This document shows, in pieces, positions 34,945 to 41,966 of a stretch of DNA of 41,966 nt. This DNA is from Methylovulum sp. (GTDB taxonomy: Bacteria; Pseudomonadota; Gammaproteobacteria; Methylococcales; Methylomonadaceae). Every line of letters starts with the position of its first letter. The stretch's first letter is position 1. Under the pieces are notes generated by a model. The model saw nothing but the letters and a program-made list of their open reading frames with translations, was not told the origin of the DNA and ran no database searches. The stretch is taken from positions 1 to 41,966 of the forward strand of contig JAURZI010000088.1 of the NCBI GenBank assembly GCA_030653435.1. The letters are read 5' to 3'. Position numbers and translations under genes: made by a program.

Positions 34945-34972
34945 TTGTATTAAACATTTTTAGACCTATATT
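34945..34972 (+). promoter_or_regulatory. candidate sigma-70 promoter of the protease gene
   Basis: TTGTAT (34945-34950) and TATATT (34967-34972) are spaced 16 bases. The ACAAG/CTTGT inverted repeat (34934-34948) overlaps the -35 and could be an operator. A second palindrome, CTTATCC/GGATAAG, lies at 34818-34837. Confidence 0.4.
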
Positions 34973-35021
34973 GTCTATCATGCTCCGTTAATAACCTTGA
35001 ACATAACTTGATGACGCACAT

Positions 35022-36383
35022 ATGAAAAAACGACGCCTATTATTATTCTGGTTTATATCTATTTTTACCGTTTATTTGGCATTGTCGGCAGCCTCCCGCG
35101 CTGCGTTGCCGCTTTCCGCCGAAGGGCAGGCCTTGCCTTCCCTGGCACCTATGCTGGAACTTAGCATGCCTGCTGTAGTGAACATATCCACGTCAACCAA
35201 TATCCAGGTGAATGACAACCCATTGTTGCAGGATCCTTTCTTCCGTCATTTTTATAATTTACCCAACCAACCGCGGCAGCAGCAGAAAAACAGCTTGGGT
35301 TCCGGGGTAATCATAGACAAGGGGCAGGGCTTGGTGCTTACCAACAACCATGTCATCGACAAGGCCGACAAAATTACCGTTACGCTCCACGATGGGCGGC
35401 AGCTTAACGCCGAGTTGGTCGGCACCGACCCGGAAGCTGATGTCGCCATTATCCGCATACCGGCAGATCACTTGACTGAATTGCCTATCGCTGATTCCAG
35501 CCAGCTTAAGGTCGGTGATTTCGTCGTTGCTATCGGTAATCCGTTTGGTTTGGGGCAAACGGTCACTTCCGGCATTATCAGCGCCTTGGGGCGTTCTGGG
35601 CTCGGTATAGAGGGCTACGAGGATTTCATCCAAACGGATGCGTCTATTAATCCCGGCAATTCCGGCGGGGCATTGGTCAATTTACGCGGTGAATTTGTCG
35701 GCATGAACACCGCCATACTTGCGCCCACTGGCGGCAACGTCGGTATAGGTTTTGCCATACCCTCCAACATGGTGATGTCCATCAAGGAATCGCTGGTCAA
35801 GCACGGCGAGATTCGTCGCGGTTTGTTAGGTATCACCTCGCAGGACTTAACGCCTGAACTGGTCAACGCGTTTAACCTCGACAACAAACACGGCGCAGTC
35901 ATTAGCCGTATTGAAAGCAACTCGCCTGCGGCGAAAGCAGGTTTGGAGCCGGGTGATATTATTGTCGCCGCCAATGGGCGCCCCGTTAAAGACAGCCACG
36001 ATATTCGCAATATTATTGGGCTCATGCAAATTGGTGACAACATCGAGATCGAGTATTACCACGGTAATGACAAGAAGAAAGTCACTGCCACGATAGGTCA
36101 GCCCGAACGCCCGCAACTGGCAGGTGAAAAGCTGCATCGGAAATTACGCGGTACGGTGTTAAGCGAAACGGCAAAAAATCAGATAGAGGGAGTTTTGATT
36201 GAAAAAATTGATACTACATCCGAGGTTTGGCGCATAGGCTTGCGTCCAGGTGATGTTATTGTCTCGGCCAATCGCTACCGCATCCATAATATTGAGGAAT
36301 TAAAGCAGGTGGTTAATCCGAGCACTGGCTTGTTGATTAATATCCAGCGGGGGCAGGAAGGCTTCTTTGTTGTGTTAAAATAA
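35022..36383 (+). CDS. degQ: DegP/DegQ-like periplasmic serine protease
   Basis: 453 residues. Signal peptide (about 1-28), trypsin-like domain with catalytic His110 (LTNNHVID), Asp140 (DPEADVAI) and Ser214 (NPGNSGGAL), then two PDZ domains (about 262-350 and 375-450). It degrades misfolded envelope proteins. DegP, DegQ and MucD cannot be separated by eye; the modest loop before the active site favours DegQ. The promoter at 34945 is plausible. Confidence 0.9.
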   Translation: MKKRRLLLFWFISIFTVYLALSAASRAALPLSAEGQALPSLAPMLELSMPAVVNISTSTNIQVNDNPLLQDPFFRHFYNLPNQPRQQQKNSLGSGVIIDKGQGLVLTNNHVIDKADKITVTLHDGRQLNAELVGTDPEADVAIIRIPADHLTELPIADSSQLKVGDFVVAIGNPFGLGQTVTSGIISALGRSGLGIEGYEDFIQTDASINPGNSGGALVNLRGEFVGMNTAILAPTGGNVGIGFAIPSNMVMSIKESLVKHGEIRRGLLGITSQDLTPELVNAFNLDNKHGAVISRIESNSPAAKAGLEPGDIIVAANGRPVKDSHDIRNIIGLMQIGDNIEIEYYHGNDKKKVTATIGQPERPQLAGEKLHRKLRGTVLSETAKNQIEGVLIEKIDTTSEVWRIGLRPGDVIVSANRYRIHNIEELKQVVNPSTGLLINIQRGQEGFFVVLK

Positions 36384-36396
36384 GCCATCCTGCAAC

Positions 36397-36428
36397 GTGC
36401 AGCCACCGGCCATAACCTGTGGCTGCAC
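36397..36428 (+). terminator. hairpin between degQ and moaB
   Basis: GTGCAGCCAC (36397-36406) and GTGGCTGCAC (36419-36428) pair exactly with a 12-base loop. No T run follows, so it is a hairpin that may end or stabilise the degQ message. Confidence 0.45.
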
Positions 36429-36463
36429 TGCCCCGCATACCTCAACTGCATTTAAATCAAGCC

Positions 36464-36985
36464 ATGAGCCCCGAAAAACACTTTATCCCGTTGACGATTG
36501 CTGTGCTGGTCGTTTCTGACAGCCGCACCGATGCTGACGATGCTTCAGGCAAAACGTTGGTCGAACGTGCAGCCGATGCCGGGCATCATGTCAGCGAAAA
36601 AAAAATAGTCCCGGATAATATTTATCAAATCAGGGCGGCGGTGTCACACTGGATTGCCGCTGCGGACGTCAATGTCATCATCAGCACGGGAGGCACTGGC
36701 GTGACGGGGCGTGACGGGACACCCGAAGCCGTGCTGCCGTTGTTGGACAAATCCCTGGATGGCTTTGGTGAAACCTTCAGGATGCTGTCCTACCAGGATA
36801 TTAAAACCTCAACGATACAATCCAGGGCGTTAGCCGGCGTAGCCAACGCGACCTATGTGTTTTGCCTGCCGGGTTCTTCAGGTGCATGCCGGATGGCATG
36901 GGATGCCATCATAAAAGAACAGCTGGACTATCGGACCCGGCCCTGCAATCTGGTGCAACTGATGCCTAGGCTTTTGGAAAAATGA
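36464..36985 (+). CDS. moaB: molybdenum cofactor biosynthesis protein B
   Basis: 173 residues from ATG 36464, where MoaB homology begins (an in-frame GTG at 36419 lies in the hairpin). IAVLVVSDSRTDADD, ISTGGTGVTGRDGT and CLPGSSGACRMAWD are MoaB/MogA motifs. It adenylates molybdopterin or plays a related step. It overlaps the DUF423 gene by 4 bases. Confidence 0.92.
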   Translation: MSPEKHFIPLTIAVLVVSDSRTDADDASGKTLVERAADAGHHVSEKKIVPDNIYQIRAAVSHWIAAADVNVIISTGGTGVTGRDGTPEAVLPLLDKSLDGFGETFRMLSYQDIKTSTIQSRALAGVANATYVFCLPGSSGACRMAWDAIIKEQLDYRTRPCNLVQLMPRLLEK

Positions 36986-37374
36986 TGTCCTCACACTTAT
37001 TATTTGTTGGTGCGCTCAGCGCATTGGCCGGGGTCGGCCTGGGGGCGTTTGGCGCCCACGGCCTAAAGGCTGTGCTCAGCCCCGAATTGATGGCAGTCTA
37101 CCAAACCGGAGTTAGCTATCAAATGTGGCACGCCTTGGGATTGCTCCTCGTGGCCCTGATCCGCAGCCAACAGGCTCAGGATTCCAAGTTGCTGGCCTGG
37201 GCAGGCTGGCTGATGTTCATCGGTATCATGTTGTTTTCCGGCAGCTTGTATTTATTGGCCCTGCTCAATTTAAAATGGTTAGGCATGGTTACGCCTCTCG
37301 GCGGTATCTGTTTTTTAACGGCCTGGTCCTTGGTCGCCGTTTTCGCAACCCAACCAGCCGTCAAAAAACTCTAG
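36982..37374 (+). CDS. DUF423 membrane protein
   Basis: 130 residues with about four membrane helices. VGLGAFGAHGLK and the later GIMLFSGSLYLLAL segment are the DUF423 (YgdD) signatures. Function unknown. Coupled to moaB by ATGA and followed 32 bases later by pepN. Confidence 0.88.
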   Translation: MMSSHLLFVGALSALAGVGLGAFGAHGLKAVLSPELMAVYQTGVSYQMWHALGLLLVALIRSQQAQDSKLLAWAGWLMFIGIMLFSGSLYLLALLNLKWLGMVTPLGGICFLTAWSLVAVFATQPAVKKL

Positions 37375-37406
37375 CCTATTCAAACAATAACAAACAGGTA
37401 CACCTA

Positions 37407-40058
37407 ATGCGCGACGCCAATCCCCAAGCTATTTATTTAAAAGACTATACCGTGCCTGAGTATCTGATCCACAACGTCGAGTTGACGTTTACGCTGGACG
37501 AAGAAAGCACGCGGGTCTCGTCCAGACTGACGATGATGCGTAATCCAGCCAGCCAGTCCAGCGACACAGCGCTGGTCCTGTCCGGTGAAAACCTTACGCT
37601 GTTGCGTGTCGCCCTCGATGACAGCCATGAGCTGGCGGCGCAAGACTATATACAAACCCAGGATACATTAATCATTAATCATGTGCCGCAACAGCGCTTG
37701 TTTGTGCTGGCTATCGAAAACCAAATCAACCCTAAAGCCAATACCGCGTTGGAAGGGCTGTACTTATCCAACGGCATGTTATGTACCCAATGTGAGGCGG
37801 AGGGCTTTAGAAAAATTACATATTTCCTCGACCGGCCCGATGTCATGACACGATTTACCACGACCTTAATCGGCGATAAATCACGCTATCCGGTGTTGCT
37901 GTCCAATGGCAACAAAATAGCGGGTGGCGATTTGCCGGAAAATCAGCACTGGGTAAGTTGGAGCGACCCATTCAACAAACCCTGTTATTTATTTGCATTG
38001 GTCGCAGGGCAGCTGGAATGCCTGGAGGACAGTTTTACCACGCAATCAGGCCGTGACATCAGCTTGCAAATCTTTGTTGAGAAGCAGGACAGCGACAAAT
38101 GTGCCCACGCCATGCAGTCATTGAAAAATGCAATGGCATGGGACGAGCAGGTTTACGGTCGCGAATATGACCTGGATTTATACATGATTGTCGCCGTCAG
38201 CCATTTCAATATGGGGGCTATGGAAAATAAAGGCTTGAACATTTTCAACACCAAATTTGTGCTGGCGCGTCCCGATACCGCAACGGATTCCGATTATGAG
38301 CATATCGAAGGGGTGATCGCCCATGAATACTTCCATAACTGGACGGGCAATCGCATCACTTGCAGGGATTGGTTCCAGCTCAGCTTAAAAGAAGGTTTTA
38401 CCGTGTTCCGCGACCAGGAGTTTACCGGCGACCGCACCTCTAAGGCCGTAAAGCGCATTGAAGACGTCATCAATCTGCGTACCCGGCAGTTTGCCGAAGA
38501 TGCGGGTCCACTGGCACACCCGGTGCGCCCCGATGCCTACATCGAAATCAACAACTTTTATACGCTGACCATTTACGAAAAAGGCGCTGAAGTTGTGCGT
38601 ATGCTGCACACCTTGTTGGGGGCGGAAGGCTTCCGCAAGGGTTGTGACGTCTATTTTGAACGCCATGACGGCCAAGCGGTTACCTGCGATGATTTTGTCA
38701 ATGCCATGGAAGCCGGAAATGTTGTTGATTTGACACAGTTCCGCCGTTGGTATGCACAAGCGGGGACTCCGGTGTTGTCAATACGGCAGCGCTATGACGC
38801 GGAAGCACAAACATTGACGCTGACCATTAGCCAGCAGTGTCCTCCGACACCAGGGCAAGCGCTTAAGGAGCCGCTGCATATCCCGGTAAGGTTGGGTCTG
38901 ATCAACGAAGATGGTTCTGTGGCGGCGTGTAAGCTCAAAGATAACCCGTTGGCGGGCGACGAAATTATTTTGCAGATGACTCAGGCGGAGCACCACTTTG
39001 TATTTGAAGCGCTCAGCAAGCAACCGGTTGTTTCCGCATTAAGAGGGTTTTCCGCGCCGGTGAAGCTGGTGATGGAACGTAGTCTTGAAGAACTGGCGTT
39101 TTTGTTGAGCCATGACCCAGATACCTTTAATCGCTGGGAAGCCGGGCAACAGCTATCGGGACAAATTATTTCAGGTTTGATTGCCGATGTGCAAAATGGT
39201 CGCGAGTTGCACTTGGATGCCATTATTGTCGGGGCTTACCAACAAGTGCTGGAGCAGCCTTGGGATGATTTGTCGTATTTCTCGTTGCTGTTGAGTCTGC
39301 CGTCAGAAACCTATCTGGCAGAGCTGATGGCTGTTGTTGATGTCGTGGCCGTTCACAAGGCTCGCGAATTTGTCAAACACGCCCTGGCGGAACAGTTGCA
39401 GCAGCAATTCCAAACCCTGTATTTAAACAACCACACTGACGAATCAGGTCGGTTTGATGCTGGGGCTATAGGCCGCAGACGTATTAAAAACACCTGCCTG
39501 AGCTATTTAAGCGCCCTGGATAACCCGGCCATTAAAAACTGGGCGCACCAACAATTTAAAACTGCCAAAAACATGACCGATCAGATGGCCGCTTTAACGG
39601 CAATGGTCAATAACCCCCATTACGCCAGACAGCAATCCTTGGCTGATTTTTACCGACAATGGCAGCATGAGGCGCTGGTCATAGACAAATGGTTTGCACT
39701 ACAGGCCAGCAGCCCGACACCGGATACTTTTGCCACGGTACAGTCACTAATGCGGCATCCCGCGTTTGATTTAAAAATCCCCAACCGGGTCAGGGCGCTA
39801 GTCGGCGCTTTCAGCCAGGCTAACCCGTTGCATTTCCATGCTGCCGATGGCCTGGGTTACCAATTTTTGGCCGACCAGATCATCGCGCTGAACAAGCTGA
39901 ACCCGCAGCTTGCCTCACGCATGGTCGGCGCCTTGACATCATGGCGTCGGTATGATGAAAGTAGGCAGGCATTGATGACGGCGCAATTGGAGCGGATCAT
40001 GTCTACCGAGGCCATTTCAAAAGATGTTTACGAGGTTGCCAGCAAAAGCCTTGCATAA
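37407..40058 (+). CDS. pepN: aminopeptidase N (M1)
   Basis: 883 residues from ATG 37407 (AGGT about 7 bases upstream); a longer frame from 37125 reads through the DUF423 gene and is not real. GAMENKG and the zinc motif HEYFH (residues 306-310) with Glu329 19 residues later are the M1 motifs. It trims N-terminal residues from peptides in the cytoplasm. Length and the C-terminal helical domain fit the bacterial PepN type. Confidence 0.95.
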   Translation: MRDANPQAIYLKDYTVPEYLIHNVELTFTLDEESTRVSSRLTMMRNPASQSSDTALVLSGENLTLLRVALDDSHELAAQDYIQTQDTLIINHVPQQRLFVLAIENQINPKANTALEGLYLSNGMLCTQCEAEGFRKITYFLDRPDVMTRFTTTLIGDKSRYPVLLSNGNKIAGGDLPENQHWVSWSDPFNKPCYLFALVAGQLECLEDSFTTQSGRDISLQIFVEKQDSDKCAHAMQSLKNAMAWDEQVYGREYDLDLYMIVAVSHFNMGAMENKGLNIFNTKFVLARPDTATDSDYEHIEGVIAHEYFHNWTGNRITCRDWFQLSLKEGFTVFRDQEFTGDRTSKAVKRIEDVINLRTRQFAEDAGPLAHPVRPDAYIEINNFYTLTIYEKGAEVVRMLHTLLGAEGFRKGCDVYFERHDGQAVTCDDFVNAMEAGNVVDLTQFRRWYAQAGTPVLSIRQRYDAEAQTLTLTISQQCPPTPGQALKEPLHIPVRLGLINEDGSVAACKLKDNPLAGDEIILQMTQAEHHFVFEALSKQPVVSALRGFSAPVKLVMERSLEELAFLLSHDPDTFNRWEAGQQLSGQIISGLIADVQNGRELHLDAIIVGAYQQVLEQPWDDLSYFSLLLSLPSETYLAELMAVVDVVAVHKAREFVKHALAEQLQQQFQTLYLNNHTDESGRFDAGAIGRRRIKNTCLSYLSALDNPAIKNWAHQQFKTAKNMTDQMAALTAMVNNPHYARQQSLADFYRQWQHEALVIDKWFALQASSPTPDTFATVQSLMRHPAFDLKIPNRVRALVGAFSQANPLHFHAADGLGYQFLADQIIALNKLNPQLASRMVGALTSWRRYDESRQALMTAQLERIMSTEAISKDVYEVASKSLA

Positions 40059-40440
40059 ACCTACAGCCATAGCGTGGGCTAACGGCCCGTAACTTCAGTA
40101 CGACGCTGTCGTTTACCACGCTGTATTTATAAATCAAAATGTTACGGGCATTACTTGATCTAGGTTCTAAATTTGATTGATTTTACTGCAATTTCCTCAC
40201 ACACTATCGCCAGAGTGTTGCCCAGTCCTCGAATGGCGTGATAGACTCCTCAGAGATACCTCAGTACGCCAAAGCAGTTTAGCCGTCATAAGTTGGGTCG
40301 GACAAACGTATAACATATCGCTACACCAAAATGATTTCGTTGAACTCGCTTAAGCATCAAGCACCAGCCATCTCTATGACAAAAATGGAGTTGGTCAAAT
40401 TTACAAGCCGCCTAGGCTTACCCGTTTTGTGGCAAAAGCA
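40059..40440. other. structured gene-free region before the capsule export genes
   Basis: No gene is seen. GCCCGTAAC (40085-40093) and GTTACGGGC (40141-40149) form a 9-base inverted repeat that encloses a small ACGAC-GCT-GTCGT hairpin. CTATCGCCA and TGGCGTGATAG nearby (about 40204-40245) also pair with a bulge. It must contain the promoter of the export genes. Confidence 0.5.
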
Positions 40441-41241
40441 ATGATAAATTACGATTACGCGCATCCCAGGACATCCCTTTCCATCACCTTGTCGGTATGG
40501 TACGCACTTTTTTTACGTGAAGCGGTCACCCGGTTGTCGGCAGGCCGGATTGCTTGGGTGTGGTTATTGGCAGAGCCTATCATCTCGATGGGCGTCATGC
40601 TGTTTGTGTTCACGGTTATACGTATGCGCGTAGTCGGCGGCATGACCACCGAGACTTGGCTGCTGATAGGCTTAGTGTCTTACTTGATGTTTAGCAGGAC
40701 TGCTGCACAAGTACAGGGTGCATTGAACGCCAACAAGGCGCTTTTTGTGTATCGGCAAGTAAAGCCGGTTGATACGCTGCTGATGCGTGCCGCCCTGGAA
40801 GGCGTCATGAGCGTGTTGATAGCGATTGTCATCGGAATAGGGGGGACTTTTTTCGGGGTCGAGCTTATTCCTGAGGAGCCGCTCACGGTAGTGATTGTCT
40901 TTTTGGGGTTGTGGTTAATGGGTTTGGGGTATGGGTTAGTCACTTCCGTAGCTGCCGGGTTGATCCCTAAAGTGGGTATCGTGCTCGGTATTGTCTCAAA
41001 AGTGCTGCATCTTAGCTCAGGGGTTATTCTTCCATTAGCTCACATACCCCAACCTTACCGCAATTGGTTGTTGTTTAACCCTGTACTGCATGGTATAGAA
41101 TCCGCCCGTTTAGCCGTATCCCCGACTTACGTCGCCATGTCCGGGCTGGATATCAGCTATCTTTATAAGTGTGCAGCTGTCGCCATTTTCTTCGGGCTGG
41201 CCTTGCATAGGCGATTTGCAAACAAATTACTGGCATTATGA
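40441..41241 (+). CDS. kpsM: polysaccharide ABC transporter permease (KpsM/Wzm family)
   Basis: 266 residues from ATG 40441 (GTG 40429 adds four). Six membrane spans typical of ABC-2 polysaccharide permeases; LFLREAVTRLSAGRIAWVW near the start and a LSSGVILPLAHIPQPYRNWL segment near the end fit CtrC/BexB/KpsM. It carries capsule or related polysaccharide across the inner membrane. The stop overlaps the kpsT start (ATGA). Confidence 0.88.
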   Translation: MINYDYAHPRTSLSITLSVWYALFLREAVTRLSAGRIAWVWLLAEPIISMGVMLFVFTVIRMRVVGGMTTETWLLIGLVSYLMFSRTAAQVQGALNANKALFVYRQVKPVDTLLMRAALEGVMSVLIAIVIGIGGTFFGVELIPEEPLTVVIVFLGLWLMGLGYGLVTSVAAGLIPKVGIVLGIVSKVLHLSSGVILPLAHIPQPYRNWLLFNPVLHGIESARLAVSPTYVAMSGLDISYLYKCAAVAIFFGLALHRRFANKLLAL

Positions 41242-41903
41242 TCATTGTTGATAATATACATAAACGTTATAAAACCAATCATGGCCTAGGCAAATGGGTG
41301 TTGCAGGGTGTTTCCTTCGTCATACCGCCTAAGGTGAGCGTCGGTTTGGTTGGACGCAACGGTGCTGGCAAGTCCACGTTACTGAGGTTAATTGGCGGCA
41401 CCGATCAGCCAACTAGAGGCCATGTTGAACGGCTTTGCCGCGTATCCTGGCCTATGGGTTTTGGCGGTGGCTTACAGGGTTCATTGACAGGCCGCCAAAA
41501 TGCCAAGTTTGTGTGCCGCATCCACGGCCATGAAGAAGATATTGAGGATCGTGTCGCTTATATTGAAGACTACGCGGAAATAGGCGCGGCCTTCGACGAA
41601 CCTGTCAAAACCTATTCATCGGGAATGAAATCCCGATTACAATTCGGGCTTTCTCTGGCGTTTGATTTTGATGTTTACATATCCGACGAAGCCACCGCTT
41701 CAGGCGATGCCGCTTTTAAGCAGAAAGCCTCCGCCGCTTTCAAGAGTTTAATCGACCGCTCCAGTATCATTATGGTCTCGCACGGCGAAAGCACATTGAG
41801 GGAATTCTGTACAGCGGGCATCTTTCTCGACAACGGGAAGGCGCACTGGTTTGACGACATCAACGACGCCCTCAACGCCTACAAGGAAAGCCGCCAGAAA
41901 TGA
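41238..41903 (+). CDS. kpsT: polysaccharide ABC transporter ATPase (KpsT family)
   Basis: 221 residues. Walker A GRNGAGKST (39-47), signature YSSGMKSRLQFGLSLA and Walker B VYISDEATASGD are intact, and SHGE supplies the H-loop. The short length without a carbohydrate-binding C-terminus is KpsT/CtrD-like. Coupled to kpsM by ATGA and to the next gene in the same way. Confidence 0.92.
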   Translation: MIIVDNIHKRYKTNHGLGKWVLQGVSFVIPPKVSVGLVGRNGAGKSTLLRLIGGTDQPTRGHVERLCRVSWPMGFGGGLQGSLTGRQNAKFVCRIHGHEEDIEDRVAYIEDYAEIGAAFDEPVKTYSSGMKSRLQFGLSLAFDFDVYISDEATASGDAAFKQKASAAFKSLIDRSSIIMVSHGESTLREFCTAGIFLDNGKAHWFDDINDALNAYKESRQK

Positions 41904-41966
41904 ACAGCCCCGCCACCAAACCCGGCCTGCCGTCCGTGCTGCGCCAACACGCCCTGCTGGCAGGCA
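41900..41966 (+). CDS. start of the next export gene, partial
   Basis: ATG at 41900 overlaps the kpsT stop; 22 residues are visible (MNSPATKPGLPSVLRQHALL and on). Position suggests a KpsE/CtrB/BexC-like inner-membrane export protein, but the fragment is too short to identify. Confidence 0.4.
   Translation, partial: MNSPATKPGLPSVLRQHALLAG

Noticed and set aside
37125-37406. N-terminal extension of pepN
   Set aside because: It runs through the DUF423 gene in another frame; M1 homology starts at the ATG at 37407, which has its own ribosome binding site.

Overview
The window looks like chromosomal DNA from a free-living gammaproteobacterium, most plausibly a Methylococcales-type methanotroph. 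That placement is an inference. It rests on the phosphoketolase-acetate kinase pair, the gammaproteobacterial yciO-M50-scpA-scpB-rluB order, the DUF3731-type Hsp70 relative, NnrS and the general protein style. No methane or methanol oxidation gene lies in the window. Base composition is fairly even, about half G+C. I see no tRNA, rRNA, CRISPR array or intact insertion sequence.

Layout: 1-521 holds the tail of an unknown gene and a decayed VapC-type PIN toxin. 522-3246 encodes two overlapping membrane-associated GTPases. 3409-5396 is a DUF455 ferritin-like protein coupled to NnrS. 5438-8301 is a compact MCE/Mla-type lipid transport operon: permease, a strongly degenerate ATPase-like protein, an MCE substrate-binding protein and a lipoprotein. 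Next come a DUF29 gene broken by one nonsense codon, ispG (isoprenoids), a Sua5-type tRNA threonylcarbamoylation gene, and the UPF0114-glutaredoxin-fumC operon. The chromosome segregation operon yciO-M50 protease-scpA-scpB-rluB follows.

17544-19059 holds two coupled genes of unknown function and a secreted protein with a Tyr-Pro-Arg repeat. 19543-23185 is ackA-xfp, which would turn sugar phosphates into acetyl phosphate and then acetate plus ATP. 23511-28360 has a large DnaK-related protein diverging from an exported multicopper oxidase. 28635-30352 has an AP2-domain protein, a typical 2-Cys peroxiredoxin and a small membrane protein. 30504-31839 is mutY-yggX (oxidative damage and iron). A secreted protein, metA, and a P-loop protein paired with DUF6763 follow on the minus strand. 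35022-40058 holds a DegP/DegQ protease, moaB, a DUF423 protein and pepN. The right edge (40441 onward) starts a KpsM/KpsT capsule or O-polysaccharide export locus that runs out of the window.

Most of the window is housekeeping. The best leads are the MCE operon whose ATPase-like partner lacks every recognisable nucleotide-binding motif, the paired GTPases, the tandem AP2-like protein, two gene relics caught in decay (vapC and DUF29), and several hairpins, including a terminator built into the last codons of metA.
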